DNA of 30,687 nt from a virus. The notes beneath the pieces were generated by a model. It was not told the DNA's origin and did not search any database. It was given only the letters and a program-made list of their open reading frames with translations. Shown piece after piece: positions 28,072 through 30,687 of the stretch. Made by a program: the position numbers and the translations under genes. The DNA is taken from positions 1-30,687 of IMG/VR virus record IMGVR_UViG_3300011113_000460; one strand, 5' to 3'. Each line of letters opens with the position of its first letter. Positions within the stretch are counted from its first letter, which is position 1.

Positions 28072-28728
28072 TTAGCCACGTTTCTTCACGATAGTGCCTT
28101 GGTAGGGGCCCGACGGCACCTCATAAAACGCCCCAATGGGAACGGCGTCGTACTCTTCTTTAGTGCGCGGGTAGAGCACGGTGCCCTTCGCGGGTATCTC
28201 GCGCAACTTGCCGAATTGATCATAGCCGTAAGTTGGCGCGGTCTTACCAGCCGCCGCAGCAGCAGCCCTCGCCTGCGCCGCCTCGGCAGTTGCCGCAGCG
28301 CGCATTATCTGACCTGCGCCAGCGGCGTTGGACTGCAGCAGACGTAACTGCTCGGTGCCAGTCTGCATGCCTAACTTTTCGAGCAGCGACTCGCGCTCGC
28401 TTTCAGCCTCGCGCTTCGCGCCTGAGTATTTGCTCAGCAGCGTCCCGAGATTGCCCATGGTCTCGCCGAACGAGCCGGTGCGCGTTGGCTGGCCCAGAGC
28501 AGCCGCGATTGCAAAATACTTCTCGGCGTCAGACGGCCCCACGCGCTGCGTGCGAAGGCGCTGTTGAGCCGCATTCAGCAACCCCAAGTTCGCGCCAATC
28601 TGCTTCTCAACGGCGCTCTGCGCCTTGCTGAATGCACTCCGCGCGTCGGCCGATGTCAGGCCGGGCGCCATCAGCGCAGCAATGCTCTCGCCTGTCGGGA
28701 GGGCGCCGATATCTTCGTCTTCGTCCAT
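28072..28728 (-). CDS. Structural protein, helical (218 aa)
   Basis: ATG at 28728 overlaps the previous stop by one base (TGATG). Acidic start MDEDEDIGALPTGESIAALM, then long Ala/Gln-rich helices (AFSKAQSAVEKQIGANLGLL, MRAAATAEAAQARAAAAAAG) and a C-terminal beta-like region (YEVPSGPYQGTIVKKRG). No catalytic motif. Likely a tail or internal core protein from its location. Confidence 0.75.
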   Translation of the reverse strand: MDEDEDIGALPTGESIAALMAPGLTSADARSAFSKAQSAVEKQIGANLGLLNAAQQRLRTQRVGPSDAEKYFAIAAALGQPTRTGSFGETMGNLGTLLSKYSGAKREAESERESLLEKLGMQTGTEQLRLLQSNAAGAGQIMRAAATAEAAQARAAAAAAGKTAPTYGYDQFGKLREIPAKGTVLYPRTKEEYDAVPIGAFYEVPSGPYQGTIVKKRG

Positions 28729-29585
28729 CAGCCGCCCCCGAACAGTTTTTCAAAGCCCTTGACCGTTGCGAACGTCGATCCGAGCGAAGCCAGCAGCGAC
28801 GGGCTCATCGCGCCCGGCACTTCCATGCCGACCTTGGTCGCGCCCTTCGGCACCGCAGGCGCAACGCCCTGCAGCGCGCCGATCATGCCCTTGACCTGCT
28901 CCTGCGGGTAAGCGAACTGCCGCTCAAAGTCGGCGGCGGCGAGGTCGAGGTTGCGCTGCGTCTGGCCCTGCTGCATGCCGCCGGCTTGCTGCAGTGCACC
29001 AACGCCCGTCAGGCCGAGTTGCTGCGCCGTCTGCGCCAAGCCGCCCTGCCGCGTCAGTTCGCCCTGCGCCGCCTGCTGCGCCTGACCGAAGCCGCGCTCC
29101 AGTGCCTGCGACTGCTGGGCCGAGATGCCCTCCATGGCGTCGCGGATGGCGCGGCCGGTCAACTCAGCCTGCCGCGTGCCGCCGAACTGGCCGGCGCGGA
29201 TCATCTCGCCCTCGATGCCCGGCAGCACCTGCTCCTTGAGCGTGCGCGTGCCAAGTTGGCCGATGCGGTTGACGACGTTCTCCGTGTACGGGTTCATGAA
29301 CTGCTGCGTGACATCGGCCGTGCTCTGCGAGGCCTGCTGCAGATACGGCTGGTACGCCTGCGCCGCCTGCGGCGTCTGCTCGAAGGCCTGCTGCTGCAGG
29401 GCCGTGAAGTCGGCGATGCGCGGGCCTTGGTACAGCGGGAAGGCGCGATTGGCGAGCGCCTGCTGATTGGACAGGATGTCCATCGCGTAGTTCGTGTACC
29501 AATCGGGCAGCACGGACTGTTCCATCGAGGAGACGGGCACAGCCTGCGGCGCTTTGCCTTCAGTCAGGAAGTCCAGAAACGACAT
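28728..29585 (-). CDS. Structural protein, Gln/Ala-rich (285 aa)
   Basis: ATG at 29585 overlaps the previous stop (TAATG). SSMEQSVLPDWYTNYAMDIL, YQGPRIADFTALQQQAFEQT and MNPYTENVVNRI are stretches I recall from podovirus structural proteins. The middle is almost entirely Gln/Ala/Gly-rich helix (GFGQAQQAAQGELTRQGGLA). The C-terminus is hydrophobic and glycine-rich (VPGAMSPSLLASLGSTF, EKLFGGG). Likely a tail or internal core component. Confidence 0.78.
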   Translation of the reverse strand: MSFLDFLTEGKAPQAVPVSSMEQSVLPDWYTNYAMDILSNQQALANRAFPLYQGPRIADFTALQQQAFEQTPQAAQAYQPYLQQASQSTADVTQQFMNPYTENVVNRIGQLGTRTLKEQVLPGIEGEMIRAGQFGGTRQAELTGRAIRDAMEGISAQQSQALERGFGQAQQAAQGELTRQGGLAQTAQQLGLTGVGALQQAGGMQQGQTQRNLDLAAADFERQFAYPQEQVKGMIGALQGVAPAVPKGATKVGMEVPGAMSPSLLASLGSTFATVKGFEKLFGGG

Positions 29586-30687
29586 TAAACGAGTCCCCCA
29601 GAGAGGTAGCGCTCGGGCCGCTTAGCATTAGCACTAAACTTGCCCTTGGCCAAGTTGCGGCCTTTGTGTTTGCGGATGTTGATACGGAACTCGTCGAGGC
29701 GCTCGTCACCCTTGTCGCGGGAGCCGTCGCCCAGCAGCGCCACGGTCTCGGCGTCAATGACGTACTCGCCGTCGCTGAGCAACGCCGGGATCTCGTCGCT
29801 GCGGCCGGAGCCGGGCCCCCTAACGGCGTAGCTCTCACGGCTCAGGCCGTCGCCGCCCATCTTGCCGCCCTTGGCGCGGGGCTGCGCACCCATGTCTTCG
29901 AAGATCATGGTGAGTGCCTGCCGCCCCTCGGGCGTGTTCAAGAAGGCCTCGATCTCGGCGTCCGACGCGCCCGGCATGGCTGCGCGCAGCATGTCGAGGC
30001 TACTGCTGAGCACCGAGGTCGTCGCGCCAACCGGGGCAGCGCCCGTGCTGAACACAGAGCCAACGCCCACGCGCGGTGCCGGTGCGGCCGCGGCGGCGAA
30101 GGCCGCGCGCTCAGCCGCTGTCTCGGGCACGTAGTTGAAGAACGAGCGCGCCGGGCCGTAGCCGTAGCGCGCGTAGTCGATGTCGCTGCGGTCGCGCTGG
30201 GTGAGGGCTGACGGCGCGAACTGGCCGCGCGGCGCCGGCAGTTGGGCGCGGAATACCGGCGCGAGCGAGTCGAGGCCGGTGCCAGTGCCGCCAGTGCCGC
30301 CGCGCTTGCCGCCGAGCAGCTTGCTCAGGGCGTCGAGGATGGCGAGGCCGCCGGTGACCTTTTTAATGGTGCTGTCGGGCTTTTTGACCGTAGGCGGCGC
30401 CTCAAACGGCGGAATCGTAGTCGGCGGAACCGTGAACGGTGCGTTGGGGAACGTGATCGTAGTTGGAGGATTTGGCGGTATTTTCTTGCCGGTGACAACC
30501 TGCTCAGGATCGGCGCTTTCGGCGTCAGCCGGCGGAGGTCCAACCCGTGGGACATTAACCTGCGGAATAACAGACGGATTAAACGGGTTGATAGGCAGCG
30601 TTGCGCCGGGGGGCGTGATGCGGATACGCTCGCCGGTGACAACTGACTCCGGTTCGTCGCTTTCGGCTTCAGCCACAGGAGACTCAA
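29585..30687 (-). CDS. Structural protein with N-terminal repeats, 5' end cut by window edge
   Basis: The frame is open to the window edge; a GTG at 30676 could be read as start, but the repeat pattern continues before it, so the true start probably lies outside. Two units, DEPESVVTGERI and ADPEQVVTGKKI, ~50 residues apart, are separated by Pro-rich linker. A central glycine linker and a conserved domain follow: FNYVPETAAERAAF, EIPALLSDGEYVIDAETVAL and DERLDEFRINIRKHKGRNLA near the end. The SDGEYV...LLGDGS block recurs in podovirus structural proteins as I know them. Stop overlaps the next ATG. Confidence 0.75.
   Translation of the reverse strand, partial: ESPVAEAESDEPESVVTGERIRITPPGATLPINPFNPSVIPQVNVPRVGPPPADAESADPEQVVTGKKIPPNPPTTITFPNAPFTVPPTTIPPFEAPPTVKKPDSTIKKVTGGLAILDALSKLLGGKRGGTGGTGTGLDSLAPVFRAQLPAPRGQFAPSALTQRDRSDIDYARYGYGPARSFFNYVPETAAERAAFAAAAAPAPRVGVGSVFSTGAAPVGATTSVLSSSLDMLRAAMPGASDAEIEAFLNTPEGRQALTMIFEDMGAQPRAKGGKMGGDGLSRESYAVRGPGSGRSDEIPALLSDGEYVIDAETVALLGDGSRDKGDERLDEFRINIRKHKGRNLAKGKFSANAKRPERYLSGGLV

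Noticed and set aside
1-30687. CRISPR array, tRNA or rRNA genes, transposase, integrase
   Set aside because: No evenly spaced direct repeats with spacers, no cloverleaf seen by eye, and no integrase or transposase motif in the translated frames. A tRNA scan would be the decisive check.

Overview
The window looks like about 30.7 kb of a GC-rich, tailed double-stranded DNA phage (podovirus-like gene content) that infects a Gram-negative host, probably an alphaproteobacterium. Gene density is very high, with ATGA/GTGA start-stop overlaps throughout. The Gram-negative host follows from an Rz/Rz1-type spanin pair. The alphaproteobacterial host follows from a DUF2312/GapR-type DNA-binding protein, a family centred on that class. 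I see no integrase, tRNA, CRISPR array, transposase or rRNA. The lifestyle is therefore open, although two small HTH regulators and operator-like promoters show organised transcription control.

Layout. (1) 1-7269, minus strand: packaging and head genes. In transcription order: a 98-aa protein, a small-terminase-like protein, an independently promoted 78-aa gene, TerL, a portal with a long Gln/Ala-rich C-terminal helix, a 45-aa protein, a 64-aa protein, a GroES-type co-chaperonin, a scaffold-like protein, and a gene cut by the window edge. (2) 7270-7672: a gene-free divergent control region packed with GCACC/GGTGC repeats and inverted repeats. (3) 7673-10356, plus strand: ten very small early-type genes of unknown function. 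(4) 10359-12596, minus strand: lysis cassette (HTH-phosphoesterase, small helical protein, CHAP-like endolysin, holin, Rz, nested Rz1). (5) 12749-23748, plus strand: regulators and small genes, then the replication/recombination module: PrimPol-PriCT-RepA-type helicase, Cas4/RecB-like nuclease (DUF2800), DUF2815 ssDNA-binding protein, GapR-like protein, terminator, family A DNA polymerase, VRR-NUC nuclease, SNF2-type helicase, and two small proteins. (6) 23636-30687, minus strand: five virion structural proteins. In a circular or circularly permuted genome these would belong to the same late block as region 1.

How it works together. Several early transcription units share one promoter design: a -35 TTGAC-like box, a GGGCC-N3-GGCCC inverted repeat inside the spacer, and a -10 box. 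Several then carry a short GGGGC-N3-GCCCC stem-loop 18-19 nt before the start codon. This suggests one regulator and one leader type controlling the early genes, and also a moron-like gene sitting between the terminase genes. The most unusual observation is a possible 80-aa gene overprinted in another frame inside the DNA polymerase gene. There, all nine CGA arginine codons of the polymerase read as GAC or GAG in the second frame.
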